From Solicoccozyma terricola (lineage: Eukaryota; Basidiomycota; Tremellomycetes; Filobasidiales; Piskurozymaceae): 64,000 nt of DNA. This document shows, piece by piece, positions 30,842-41,812 of the stretch. The DNA lies in the NCBI GenBank assembly GCA_001600875.1, contig BCLD01000004.1, forward strand, positions 1,124,951 to 1,188,950, given 5' to 3'. The translations under genes and the position numbers were made by a program. Each line of letters begins with the position of its first letter. The first letter of the stretch is position 1. Below the pieces are notes generated by a model. That model saw only the letters and a list, made by a program, of their open reading frames with translations, ran no database searches and was not told the DNA's origin.

Positions 30842-31934
30842 CTAGAAATACCCTTCACACGACTTCATCACGTCCCTCACGCTCTTTGCGGACCTCATCA
30901 AGGCGGCCGTCTCGTCCTCCGTGAGCTCGAACGGAAGAGTTGCGACCACACCCCCGCGGCCGATAACGGCAGGTATGCTGAGGCAACACTGGAGGTCTTC
31001 CTGCCAATGGCTGACGGGAACTACGTGGCGTTGATCATAGATGATGCTCTCGCACAGTGTAGTTGCGGCTACGGCGACCCCAAACGATGTGAATCCCTTG
31101 GCGGCGATGATGGATGCGGCCTTGTCCCGCGTGCTGTCGGCGATGGAGGCGAGCTCGGAAGGCGACAGAGGGAGGACATGGGAGAGGGGTTTCCCGCATA
31201 CAGTTGTCGCAGACCAAGCGACCTAGGGAGAAAAGGGGGGGAGGGGGGGGAGGGAGGCCCGCCGGCGGAAGGTCAGTGTTACAGCAGCACAGAATAAAGC
31301 AAAACAAATACCGCTTACACATTGAGAGTCGCCATGCTCACCAATGATGGTGGCGTGGACAGAGCGGTCAGCGATCTGCCGGCGTAGTATGTTTGTGAGT
31401 CGGCAGTACCACTCTCACGACATACACCCACCCACCCACCTTCAACCTCTCGGCCAATGCCCTTATCAACCTGACCGAATCCAGCAGAGTTCCCGACCCG
31501 ATCACCTGCTCTCGTGGCAAGCCCGACATCTTCTGCGCCATCCCCGTCAACACATCGACCGGGTTAGCCACCAGTAACAACACGGCATCTGGACGGATCG
31601 GCTTCATCCCATCCAACACCGACTTTAGGACCTTGAAGTTGCGATCGATGAGGTCAAGGCGGGTATCCCCCGGTCGCTGTTTTGCGCCGGCGGTGATGAT
31701 GATGATCTCGGCAGAGCGTGCATCCTCCAGAGTTCCCTGGCGTACGCGAACATTGGCGAGGAAGGTGCCATCCGAGAGATCCTGGACCTGAGCTCGACAG
31801 AGTGTCGTGTCGATGTCGACAAGAATGAGATCGCCGACAGCTCGACGAAGGATGAGGGTGTGTGCGATGGTTGATCCGACGGAACCTGCACCGATGATGG
31901 CTATGGTGTGTGAGGACATGGTGGGTGAGGACAT
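30842..31934 (-). CDS. L-lactate dehydrogenase (NAD+)
   Basis: Pyruvate/lactate interconversion, LDH/MDH superfamily. Exon 1 is 31934-31440; a short exon (IADRSVHATIIGEHGDSQC) and a long last exon follow. Motifs: IAIIGAGSVGSTIAHTL (NAD fold), ITAGAKQRPGDTR with Gln at the specificity position (malate enzymes have Arg), LVANPVDVLT, the Asp-Arg pair in LDSVRLIR, and catalytic His in GEHGDSQ. The reading is therefore lactate, not malate, dehydrogenase. The intron before the last exon ends in a C-rich tract (31235-31257). Start may be 31934 or 31919; the open frame upstream is a tandem repeat. NAD-LDH is patchy in yeasts, so acquisition by transfer is possible. Confidence 0.9.
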
Positions 31935-31948
31935 TGTGGGTGAATTGG

Positions 31949-31992
31949 GTGGTGGATGGGTGGTGGATGGGTGGTGGATGGGTGGTGGATGG
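31949..31992. repeat. 11-bp tandem repeat, 4 copies, in the LDH 5' region
   Basis: Unit GTGGTGGATGG repeated four times just upstream of the LDH start, within the 336-nt gap to phospholipase B (31935-32270). Near one helical turn in period. No other element recognised in that gap. Confidence 0.7.
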
Positions 31993-32270
31993 GTGGTGTA
32001 CTGGGTGGTGGGATGGGCTGTGGTGAAACTGTACGCTGGTCTACTAGACATCCATCTATCCATCTACGGATGCGATCGATTGATAATTTTGCTTCCGCAA
32101 CGCGAAACTCTATTGTTCTCTCGCCACCCCGCCCCGCTCAAGACATGGTCGGTATCCGCACAGGGGTGGCAGTCGTGGCACAGCATCGGGAGGGCATTGT
32201 AGTGGCAGCAAAAGACATGAAATACAGAGTAAAGCATTGTCAAGAAAGACGACCCGAACGCAAAGTCTTA

Positions 32271-34475
32271 TCACAACAGAAGAGTAGCTCCCCCAACCAC
32301 GGCGAACAATAGCCCCAAGAACACACTCGCAACGGTGGTGTGACAATCTCCGCTCTTTGACGACGTGCTGGCGCTGGCACTTTGGTTGAGGAATGCGGGG
32401 GCCACACCAACCACGGGAATGTAAGGGGCGGGAGTCGTCGTGTTGTCGTCGCCCTTCCAACACCAGGTATTGAAACACGACTGGCAGACGGAGCTGCGGG
32501 CCGTTCCGTTCACCGTGGCAGCGCGGTCCATCAGCGCGCAGGTCAGGCATGTCGGCCAGTTGGACACCGTGCCGTTGAGGTCGAGAGTTCGTCGTCCGTT
32601 GTCAACTATGCTCACAGCTTGATCGGTCGGGTAAGCGAGCTGGAAGGTCGACGTGTTGGAATAGGTGGACCACGGCGCATTGGGAATGTAGACAATGAGC
32701 ACAGTGCCGTTCGTTTCATTGCAGCCGAAGAATGTCGGACGAGTATTGTAACCTCCGTTGATGAAACCATTCGTTGAAGGCACCTGGGGCATCCTGCTGG
32801 TCAAATTATATGCCTTTTCCTGATCTAGCGCCTTCTGGTAGGAAACGTGAAGGCTGCTCCCATTCGGCCACGAGTAGTTGGTGTCGGCGCTATTGTCAAG
32901 AGCGATGATGGCATCGACAGCGCGATGCGGGACGAGGAATGGATCGAGAGGGACGTTTTCCTGAGGTGCGGGAAAAGTATATATGAAACGTCGGCCCCTT
33001 GGCCACCCATTTTGAAACTCACGTTGGCTTCTCCGCCATCTACAAGGGTTATGGTCGTGAAGTTTGAAATCTAGGACGGGGCTGTCATGAGAGACTCCCA
33101 CGGTGATCTTGAGAGCCACTACTCACCGGGTTACTCGTTGCATTCCAATTGCGGAAAGAGTTTGGGTATATTGCTACGTCATTTTGATTCTCGCCAATGT
33201 TCTGTAGTATGTCCTTGATCGCGGACTGTAAAATAGAGGCTTCGCTCGAGTTGACGATGAGAAACGCTTGGTTGAACAGTGTGGATGATGTGCCAGCGAC
33301 GTAGCTAAATCATAGCAGGGTCAACCTGTGAGATTTCGCGTAGCCCTCCACCGGACACCGGGACACCGGAACCGGACACTCACCCAAGGTTGGAGAAACC
33401 CAAGACACACTCGCCCGTCGGCGCCGCATTACTCAAGTTGGTGCCAAGATACTGAATGTCTGTAAAAGCTCCCATTGTCTTGCGATCACTGCCCCAGGAC
33501 CATGTCCCAAACTCGCCGAGAGAGAACTCCCAGATGGTGGAGTTGACGGCAATGACGAGCTCTCCAGGTTCTCGCTCTACCGCGAGCATGATAGGGTATG
33601 GGAGACTTGCATTCTGGGTGGCGGGGAAGGAACGAATGTCGGTGATGGTGAGGTTGGGAGAGTTGTTTGTGTGGTACTGGGAAGGGAAGACTGTGTGCGA
33701 TGGGATTGTGTTAGTTGTCCTTCATTCCCGAGACCCACCAAAATCTTTCCTCACGGTGATCGCTAAGCGCTAAAGACCAGTAGTCCGTGATCTGTGTGCT
33801 GAAACCTGCAGCCTCCTTGCCCGCGACCTCGGATACGAGATCCGCATAGAATCGGACGGTGTCGTTGGATGGGACTACGAGGTTTGAAGCGGTGTTCCAG
33901 ACCTGAGGGGTGCCTGGACCATTGGTTTGGATATTCACGCCACACATTTAACGGTCACGCACGTTTTGGGCCAACAGATCCGCACTCAGACCATCATTGC
34001 CAAAGAAGCTCGACACGGCCCAGCTGCCCCCGCTCAGACCACCAACGTAGGCCGAGAGGGCCAAGATGTCTCCCGCCGATCCCTTGGTGTTGTTTTGCAG
34101 AAAAGCCTGGCCAGATCCAGAGATCATGGCGCGGTATCCACCGCCGCTCAGAGCCATCGCTACTACCGGAGTACGGGGAGGGGCAGTGAGATTGAGGCTG
34201 GAGATGCGGGCGGACCACGCAGCCTTGATCAGAGGGTCTCTTGTCGCCAGGTAGGCCCTTTCGACGTCTCCCAGGGAATCTGCCGGGCGAATCCAGGTGA
34301 GGTTTGTAGGGCAAGTGGCGTTGTACGGAGCATAGCTTTGACCGGAGGTGCTACCAGGAGCTCGTACGTAGAGGAGTTGCTCTCCAGCACGCTTTTCAAA
34401 GGATGGCGCTGGTATACCAGGCGAAGCCGTAGTGAGACCGACGAGCAGGGACAGAAAGACGCCAGAGAGGTGCAT
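32271..34475 (-). CDS. PLB1: Phospholipase B / lysophospholipase, secreted and GPI-anchored
   Basis: Releases fatty acids from (lyso)phospholipids at the cell surface. ATG 34475 begins a signal peptide (MHLSGVFLSLLVGLTTAS). Catalytic-domain motifs are VVAMALSGGGYRAMISGSG and the nucleophile site YVGGLSGGSWA in exon 1 (34475-33963). Later exons contain ITDYWSLALSDH, FPATQNASLPYPIMLAV and TITLVDGGEANENVPLDP with the conserved Asp. Many N-glycosylation sequons are present. A Cys-rich C-terminal part ends in a Ser-rich stretch and a hydrophobic tail (VASVFLGLLFAVVGGATLLL), typical of GPI addition. The family includes a secreted cryptococcal phospholipase. At least six exons; boundaries of the middle ones are in phase. 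Confidence 0.94.
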
Positions 34476-35103
34476 TTTGGACGGACGAGAGTGACGGGAG
34501 GAGATGTTTGCAAAGGCAATGAGGTCATTCCTGAGGAAGCCCAGTGCTGGCTGTCGTCGAACTTGAACCTGAAGGGAGCAGGCATGATTGGATGCAAAGA
34601 ATGTAGGAGCCAAGCCCCAGTCGGTCCAGACCTTGTGTGTGTTGCTGCTATCCTGGTCTCGGCTGTGAGCCCTGCCATGTATGCCAGCTGTGAGGTGAGG
34701 TACAGCGGGCTGAACACACACCGGAAACTTCCGTGCCACGTGGGAATCAGGTCCCGCCGTCCACTTTCGTCCACTTTCGACATGACCACCCACAGGACCT
34801 CCCAGCCGCACAAACACATCGAGACATCCAGCGCCCATCACATGATCGCGAGGGAAGGCAGTGCATGACAGGTCGATGACAGGTCAACTCAAACGACGAT
34901 TGTCGATCCGCCAGCATCCGCAACGGGCGAAATGTCGAGGGGTCCAATGTCCATCCCCGGCATCTTGGCGGCCGGGTCCTTTCAGCACCTGACATGTACG
35001 CTTTGGGATATGTGTTGTTAGTCAATCGACCCCCACCCCACCCCATCGGCATCGTGGCAAGTTCGTGGCCCTGTCAACGCCTTTGACAACCATCATCATC
35101 ATC
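34476..35103. other. Divergent intergenic region
   Basis: 628 nt between phospholipase B (-) and trehalose phosphorylase (+). A C-rich stretch lies at 35030-35045; no recognised motif. Confidence 0.5.
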
Positions 35104-38034
35104 ATGTCCTTGCAACAGATACCACCCAGACGTCGCCGTCAGACAATCTTCAGCCAAGGTCTGCAATCTCACTCGGCCAAGCATGCTCTCGCTCCCACAG
35201 AAGTCTACGTCGGTCTCTCATTCCGGTTGTTGGAGAGGGACGAGCCGTTGCCGGAAGGGTCAGAGGAGTACACGCGTAGGGAGATGAAGGATAACACGAC
35301 CAGCCAGGATTTCGAGTTGGGTGTCGATCAGAGGTTGCTGATGTGGGGTGCAGTGATCAGTGATGGCGTAGGAATCATCGATTCGGGAAGAAACTACGTG
35401 GTCATTAATATGCGAGAGCGACAGTCGGACTGGGAAGAGGTGAAGAAGGTGGTGGACAAGGCGATTGGGGCGGCATGGACAGCTTCCAGGGGTCAAAGTG
35501 AGTTTGAGGGGTGGGGGGGAAAATGCAAATCGGCGAGTGATGCTGAAGCGGCAATGTCTCCATAGGCATCGTGGCTCAAGTCATCGCAATCGCCGAACCT
35601 CTTCCATGGATCCTCGAAGCATCGCCAGAGTTTCTTCCCTCTTTCTGGGCCCACCTTAATGCCATCCCATTCATCATCCGTCCACCGACCCTCCTCTTCG
35701 ACGACCTGCCCGAACCGTCTCCGGAATACTACGCTTCAGCGGCTGTCACCGCCGCCATCAAGCATCTACATCCCGCAAGCCACAGCGCCATTTCCGTCGG
35801 CGTCAACTCGAATACACACGAAGTCTTGGTCGACGCAGACGGTCAGATCAGGATCGCCAGCTTGAAGGAATACGAGCAGAGTACGAGTCCTCGACTCTGG
35901 AGGAGGTTTATGGCGTTGGTAAGACATGTCAAGGCAAGGAATATCAAGGTCGTGTTTGCGTCTGCTACCCCGGCTGGTGGGGGCGTGGCGTTGATGAGGT
36001 GAGTGCTCGAGGCATAAATGCCGGGATACCCGACTGACACCGCCCGCTACGCCCCGCCTCGCCTCACCTCTCAGACACGCACTCATCCGTATCCTGAGAC
36101 TCGTCGGTGTCGATGCAACTTGGATAGTACCAGAGGGCCACCCAGCCGTCTTCAACATCACCAAGAAACACATCCACAACGTCCTCCAAGGGGTCTCACA
36201 GCACAACGAGACCCTCGGTCCCACCGAGCGCAAGTACTTTGAGGCTTGGACTCGTGCAAACTGGGAAGCGTACTGGCATCACTCGTCGATCTTCAAAGAT
36301 GATCGTATCGTCGTCATCGATGACCCGCAGTTGGCGCCGTTGATCCCCTTTATCAAGAAGCAGAACCCGACGGCCAAGATCATCTTCCGTTCTCATATCC
36401 AGATTCAATCGGATCTGACGGATGATGAGGGCACGACTCAGCATGAGGTGTTTGGCTATCTTTGGGAGTTTATCAAGCAGACGGATTTGTTCCTAGCACA
36501 TCCGGTAAAGTTTTTTGTTCCCAAATGTGTTAGGGAGTCGGATCTGCCTGTGCTTTACATGTGAGTGGGGGCAATTGCTGTTAAAGTCATCGCGCTGACT
36601 TTCCAAACACCAGGCCACCCTCTACGGATCCTATCGACGGTCTCAATAAGCCACTTGGAAGTGAATCTGTCATCGCACTGCGCGATGCCTACAACAATCT
36701 CTCGAGGGCACAGTGTGGTGTCGAGATGGATTGGGACCGGGGCTACGTCGTTCAGGTCGCTCGTTTCGATCCCTCAAAGGGCCTCCCTGTCCTTCTCGAG
36801 GCCTATCTCAAGTTCAGAATCGCTGTGCGAGACGCATCAGGGGAAGACTATGACGCTATTGAAACGGAAAGTCCAGACGAGGACGGGGAGTCGTCTCGTC
36901 GTGCCGAAAAGTATATTAGAAGGAGAAGCACTAGTGGATCCGGACGACATCCGGATTTCCCCCAGATGTCACCAATTTCCCCTCCCCCACGTACTCGAAC
37001 CAAGTCTTACGACTTTGGACAGAGCATCAACGGGTTTGTGGATGGGTTCACGCAGTACGGGTTGGCTCCGAAGAACGCGGTGGGTCGCAAGCCGCCGATG
37101 CTGGTGGTTGTGGGCCACGGTTCCGTCGACGATCCGGATGGTTCTGCGATATACGAGCAGTTGCATAGGGTGAGTTTGCCCGTGGTTGTTGGATGTTACC
37201 GTAAACTGAATCTTGGCCACCCAGATCGTCCACAGTCCTGGGTACGGGTCTGTCGTGGACGACATCTCCATCGTTCGAGCTCCACCATCCGACACTCTCC
37301 TCGGTATGCTCATGCAAGGCGCATGGGTGGCGTGCCAGCTATCCACTCGCGAAGGCTTCGAAGTCAAAGTGTCAGAGGCCGTGTTCAAGAAGATTCCCGT
37401 GATCGTCAGCATGGCGGGAGGACTTCCATTGCAGGTAAAGGAGGGCGTCAACGGCTGGCTGGTCCCGAGTGGCGAGAGCGAGCCGGTCGCGCAGATCCTG
37501 CTGGAGCTTTGGGAAGGCAAGCGCAAGTTGAAGAGGACAGGACCTCACAGCATGACCCCGACAAAGGAGGAGGAGGAAGATGAAGACCTGGTCATGAAAC
37601 GGACGAATGGCGGCGGAATTCGTGGGCCGCCCCTCGTCGGCAAATCAGATGCGACAACAACCCGCCATGGCTTTGAGTCACACGTCACCTACCTCGATGC
37701 AAACACGAGGGCTGACGCCTATGTCAAGGACATTGAGCGACCGTTCCCTGCAGTGCGTGATGACGAAGGGAGTCCATCAGAGGATTTCTTCACCGTCGGT
37801 AACGTTGCAAGGTGGCTGCTGTTGTGGAGTCTGCTGGATGGGCGCGGGGTGGAAGCTGGACAAGGGGTGACGGACGCCGATTTCCAGCTATTGACCGGTA
37901 TGGGTCTTCCTAGCGGCGTGGAAGGGCAAGCAGCACGAAGCGGCAGGGATGCCATGAAGCAGTGGGATGAGAGGGCGGTGTGGGAGATGTTGATGGGTAT
38001 GGACATGCTGGACGAGGAGGGAGTCGTGTTGTAA
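35104..38034 (+). CDS. Trehalose phosphorylase (retaining, GT4; Ccg-9-like)
   Basis: Reversible phosphorolysis of trehalose to glucose and alpha-glucose-1-phosphate. Exons 35104-35497, 35566-35998, 36075-36560, 36614-37169 and 37225-38034, 892 residues. Features are FASATPAGGGVALMRHALIR, IVVIDDPQLAPLIPF, IIFRSHIQIQSDL, the donor-site segment VVQVARFDPSKGLPVLLEAY, and the GT4 Glu-x7-Glu motif EGFEVKVSE at about residue 680. Fungal enzymes are usually around 730 residues; this one has extra low-complexity insertions near residues 590 and after 730. Divergent from PLB1. No signal peptide, so cytosolic. Confidence 0.93.
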
Positions 38035-38095
38035 TCACAGTAACGCTCATAGTGCCCAATAGTCTACAAATAATACGATGGTGTTGTGTTGGAGA

Positions 38096-39207
38096 TCAAG
38101 CAACGTCGAGCATGATATCCTCTCCTCCATCCCAACTGGCCCACACTCCATAATCGTTCTAAAGCGGGTCGGGGTTCAGTTCGAAATCCTGCAAGTACAC
38201 CACCCTACCACCCACTCACCTTGAACCTCCCGCCATGATGCTTGACCTCTGCTCCCTTGACGTCCCTGAGGTGGCCCAGTTGTGGCATTGTATAAACTCG
38301 CGACAGTGCTTCGAATGGGACCGAGGTGGATGTTAATAGGATGAGCTTGGCGGACGGTGCGAGTATTCGTCGGAGTGTGGAGGCGATGAGGGCGTTGGTT
38401 TTCTAAAGGGATGGGGTTGTCAGTTGGAAGCTGGTCGATCGGTACGGTGAACTCACCTCATTCAAATAGGGAGGATCGACGACAACTACATCGACGCTCC
38501 CTTCCAAATCCTTTGGTATCCTTTCGGGTTCATACAGGTCATATTGGATGAATCCCCGACGTTCCTCGCCGTTGCCTGGAGTAACCGGCAGAACGGCGAA
38601 TCTGTCATCGTACTCGAAGAGGAGAGTCCGGGAAAGCGGTCGAGGAAGACCCTGAAATGCTACGTAGCCGGTAGGTGAGCATACGAACGCTACACGGGTG
38701 GATGGAGTGCAGATGGATCGAATGGAACGTGCAAAGTGATCGGCAAAGGGTGTGGAATACCTGTTGAGGGTGTCGTCGGTTACTGGGAGGTATGGCGTCA
38801 GTAGGTAGGTCGGGTGTATGTGGATCTCCGGCGACTCACCTGCACTGGTTCTACCAACACGAACACGACACCCGGCTTGAGGTGTTGACGATTGCAAGCA
38901 CTCACCAAAACTGTGACATTCCAAACTTTTCGCTAAACACCTTTCTGTACTCGTCTACAGTCATCATCGCAGGTTGTTCTCCTCGTTCGACCTCTCCATC
39001 CTCTTCCGCCTCGTCCCATGGTTGATACTGCGATCTTGTCTTTTGCGCCAGCTGTTGAAACTGCCGTTCCTCCTCTGCCTTTTCATCGAGGAATGAATCC
39101 AAGAGAGCGAGGGTGGCCGGATCGAGTGCGAGTGCTGGTGAGGACGATCGTGACGACGACGACGACGGGGTGGACGGGTAGGACGACGGGGAGGATTGAA
39201 ACGACAT
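38096..39207 (-). CDS. eEF1A lysine N-methyltransferase (Efm5/EEF1AKMT1 family)
   Basis: Seven-beta-strand SAM methyltransferase annotated in older databases as N6-adenine-specific. Exon 1 is 39207-38906, exon 2 38760-38457, exon 3 begins 38402, and the last exon starts NDYGVWASW. The catalytic motif DPPYLNE is at the end of exon 2; LLFEYDDRFAVL and SQFWYSTPFADHF match the family. The N-terminus is Ser-rich. Intron 1 is 145 nt, twice the usual length, and contains CAG|GTGAGT at 38840/38839, dividing it into normal 66- and 79-nt introns with no exon between. This suggests two-step (recursive) removal. Confidence 0.9.
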
Positions 39208-39399
39208 GGTTGTTGACGATTGAGATCGGGGGGTTGGGGGTGCAAAAATAAATTTTCAGCATCCGGAGATCAACAGGTCCGGGGGAGAGTGGCCGGTGCG
39301 TAGCGGGTCAACGACACCGACGACACCGACGACGGCGGGAAGGGTTCACCGTCAACTAGCACATCACAAAGGAAACCGGACGGCGAGCGTATATCACCA

Positions 39400-40588
39400 A
39401 TGGCTCAGTCGACGGCGGATCCCGATCCCGATCCCGATCCCTCACCACCTCGTATGGGCCAATCGTATCAAACCGCGTTCGTTGCGTGGGGTCGTGGTCC
39501 TGCCGTTCAGGTCTACGATGCCAACAACACCCAGCAGCAAATTGCAACCATCCCATATACCTTCCTCCAATCTTCCGGGGACAACACTTGGTCCTATGTG
39601 TTCAGTGTGATGCGCGATCTCATCGATGATCGCCATGGCGTCCTCTGTCGACGTAGCGATGGAGTCTTCTTCACCGAGTCCTCCGCTGGACCACCTGAAC
39701 CAGGCTCGTACGACTACCACACGCAATCAGTCGACGGTGTCGCCGCTGGTACAGCCGTCATGTTCACCAAAGGTCCGGCGTACAAGACTCGCTTTCATCC
39801 CCCCAACGCCGATGTTTCCGAGAGCACCGTCAGTCATTCTTCGCAATCCACCGTACAGCAGGTCAGTGCAAACGCACAACGAACAAGCCACCACTCTCTG
39901 ACGACTGGCCGTTGCGTGCCACCCTCGTAGCGTGATTTCCAAATCAGCGTTGCACTTCGCGACCACCATTGCCCGATCACCTCAGAGCCGTTCTCTGGCT
40001 GCTTGGCAGCTCACATAGTTCCCTACAGCCGTCCGGATGTGAGTTACGGATGGATATAACTGTCGACGGCCACCCGATACTAATCATTTTGTGACTCTGG
40101 TATCATTCCAGGTATACCAAGAACTTATTGACCAATACTCGGATGAGGATCGTATGCATTGTTCGTCTGGCATTCTCGTCGAGACCGCTTTGCACCGTAA
40201 ATATGATCGCCTCGAGTGGTCTCTCTACTGCAAGGTGAGTTAGTGACCCCGCTGACGAAACACTCAGATTCCGCATTCCGCATGGTTACTGAATCCCCGA
40301 ATCATCACCCTTCTCCCATAGGACAACGACGATAACCTCTACGTCCACGTTTTCAAGCCTCATGGTTCCCTCCGCCGACAGTACCACGGCAAAATAATCC
40401 CAAAGTCCTTTTTCCGCCTCAATGTCAGTGAGGACGGTGTAGGCAAAGCAGAAGGCGAACTTCCAAACCGCTCCCTCATCCGCTGGCACTATCGTCAAGC
40501 TGTACAGACTCGCATACGCGGCTTCGCATACGACATGGCCGTCAATGCTCAAGGGGGCAGTGTAGCACCAACAGATCGAATTCTGTGA
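39400..40588 (+). CDS. HNH endonuclease-domain protein (HNH_2 type)
   Basis: Exons 39400-39861, 39931-40038, 40112-40234 and 40322-40588, 319 residues. The HNH region spans exons 2-3: LRDHHCPITSEPFSGCLAAH, IVPYSRPDVYQELIDQY and SGILVETALHRKYDRLEWSL, with Cys, His and the downstream His expected of this fold. A (DP)n repeat from CCCGAT units occurs near the N-terminus. Fungal genomes carry families of such single-copy HNH proteins without a known target; nothing nearby suggests a mobile intron or restriction system. Divergent from the methyltransferase across 192 nt. Confidence 0.85.
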
Positions 40589-41812
40589 AATTTTCTGGCC
40601 TCGATTAATCCTATGTCTGGCTCGGGTGCAACGCTCCGACATAACGATATCCTGCAGTTTCCTTGCGGTCCGACGCTTTCGACATGCTCGAATCTCACGT
40701 CAACGGTTCGGATCTCTCCTGCGGCATCTCAGTCAACGTATCTTTACGACCATTGCACAACATCATGAATCCTCACGAAAACGAAAAGTTCCGATCCGAT
40801 CTCAGCCAACCACCGGTTTTGGCCATAATATTTAGAGCGGCCGTCGGGCGTATGTGCGCAGATTCCTCTTGGGGGCTATTTCATCGTTGTAAATACATCT
40901 TGGCATATCGGCCGTCTGATCTCCTTGTCAAGGATCAATCATCCTTGGCCGCCTAGCGAGCTACTTGATTGGGCATTTATGAAGTTTTACAGTCCTCCGT
41001 ATAACCCTGCCATGGTACCCACGCGCCTGTGTTGGGGATGATGCGTTTCAATGCATCAGTCCAATCAAGCAGACATAATTCCACCATCACTTGAGTGACA
41101 GGTTTCCTGCCTTGTCGAAGGAACAGGGGTTGTATCATTTTTATCCTCTTATAATCGATATTCCAGAAGCTAAGAGGGCATGGAAGAGGATAGGGGGAAA
41201 TACTTAGGACTGTTAAAGTCTTGCAACATGTGTCGTCGTCATTGATCACTAACACTTGTAAACCTACGACATTTATCGAAGAACACTCAATCCGTGAGCA
41301 GGCCACTCCTGAGCGGGTCCTTGCACAATCAGTTGAACACTTGTACCACTCAATACAATTACTAGGGTCTCTCATGTCCCCCGAAGACATCAAGTCCACT
41401 CCAAAACAAGAGGACCGCCCACGCCTCGCCCAGAAGCACACCGAGGATCCAATTGAGGACACTCCCACCATGGGCACCCCACCAATGCAGCCCCCGATAT
41501 CCACCTCAAGACTGTTATGATGAAACGCTCCGAGTACCTTGCTTAGGTACTACCCAGGAACGGACTCGGGACTGTCTAAGACAATAGACAATGGAGAAGG
41601 GGAGGATGCACTGGCATGTCTTCGCGGGGCCAAGGTTTACTTTAGTCTGTAGCTGTCCTGGTGGCTATATAACTCAGGGATCAAGGTAGAGGTTTCGCCG
41701 TCTGTTCAGAAAACCACAGCATATTCACAACAGTTTTGTTTAGGGAGGGGTTATTTAGCGATCTGAACTTGCGCTCATATCGTAGTTCTGCCTGTTTAAA
41801 TGTCCAAAATCA
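40589..41812. other. Intergenic (~1.2 kb), no confident gene
   Basis: Overlapping open frames exist on both strands: 41221-41520 (+), 99 residues, acidic and hydrophilic, and 40977-41504 (-), 175 residues, Cys-rich. Neither has a recognised domain and they overlap each other, so at most one is real. Confidence 0.3.

Noticed and set aside
33927..34868. 313-residue plus-strand frame antisense to phospholipase B
   Set aside because: Shadow frame with no domain; the minus strand has signal peptide and catalytic motifs.
36726..37583. 285-residue plus-strand frame in the trehalose phosphorylase gene
   Set aside because: Correct frame for exon 4, but it reads through the intron 37170-37224 into the wrong frame; not a separate gene.
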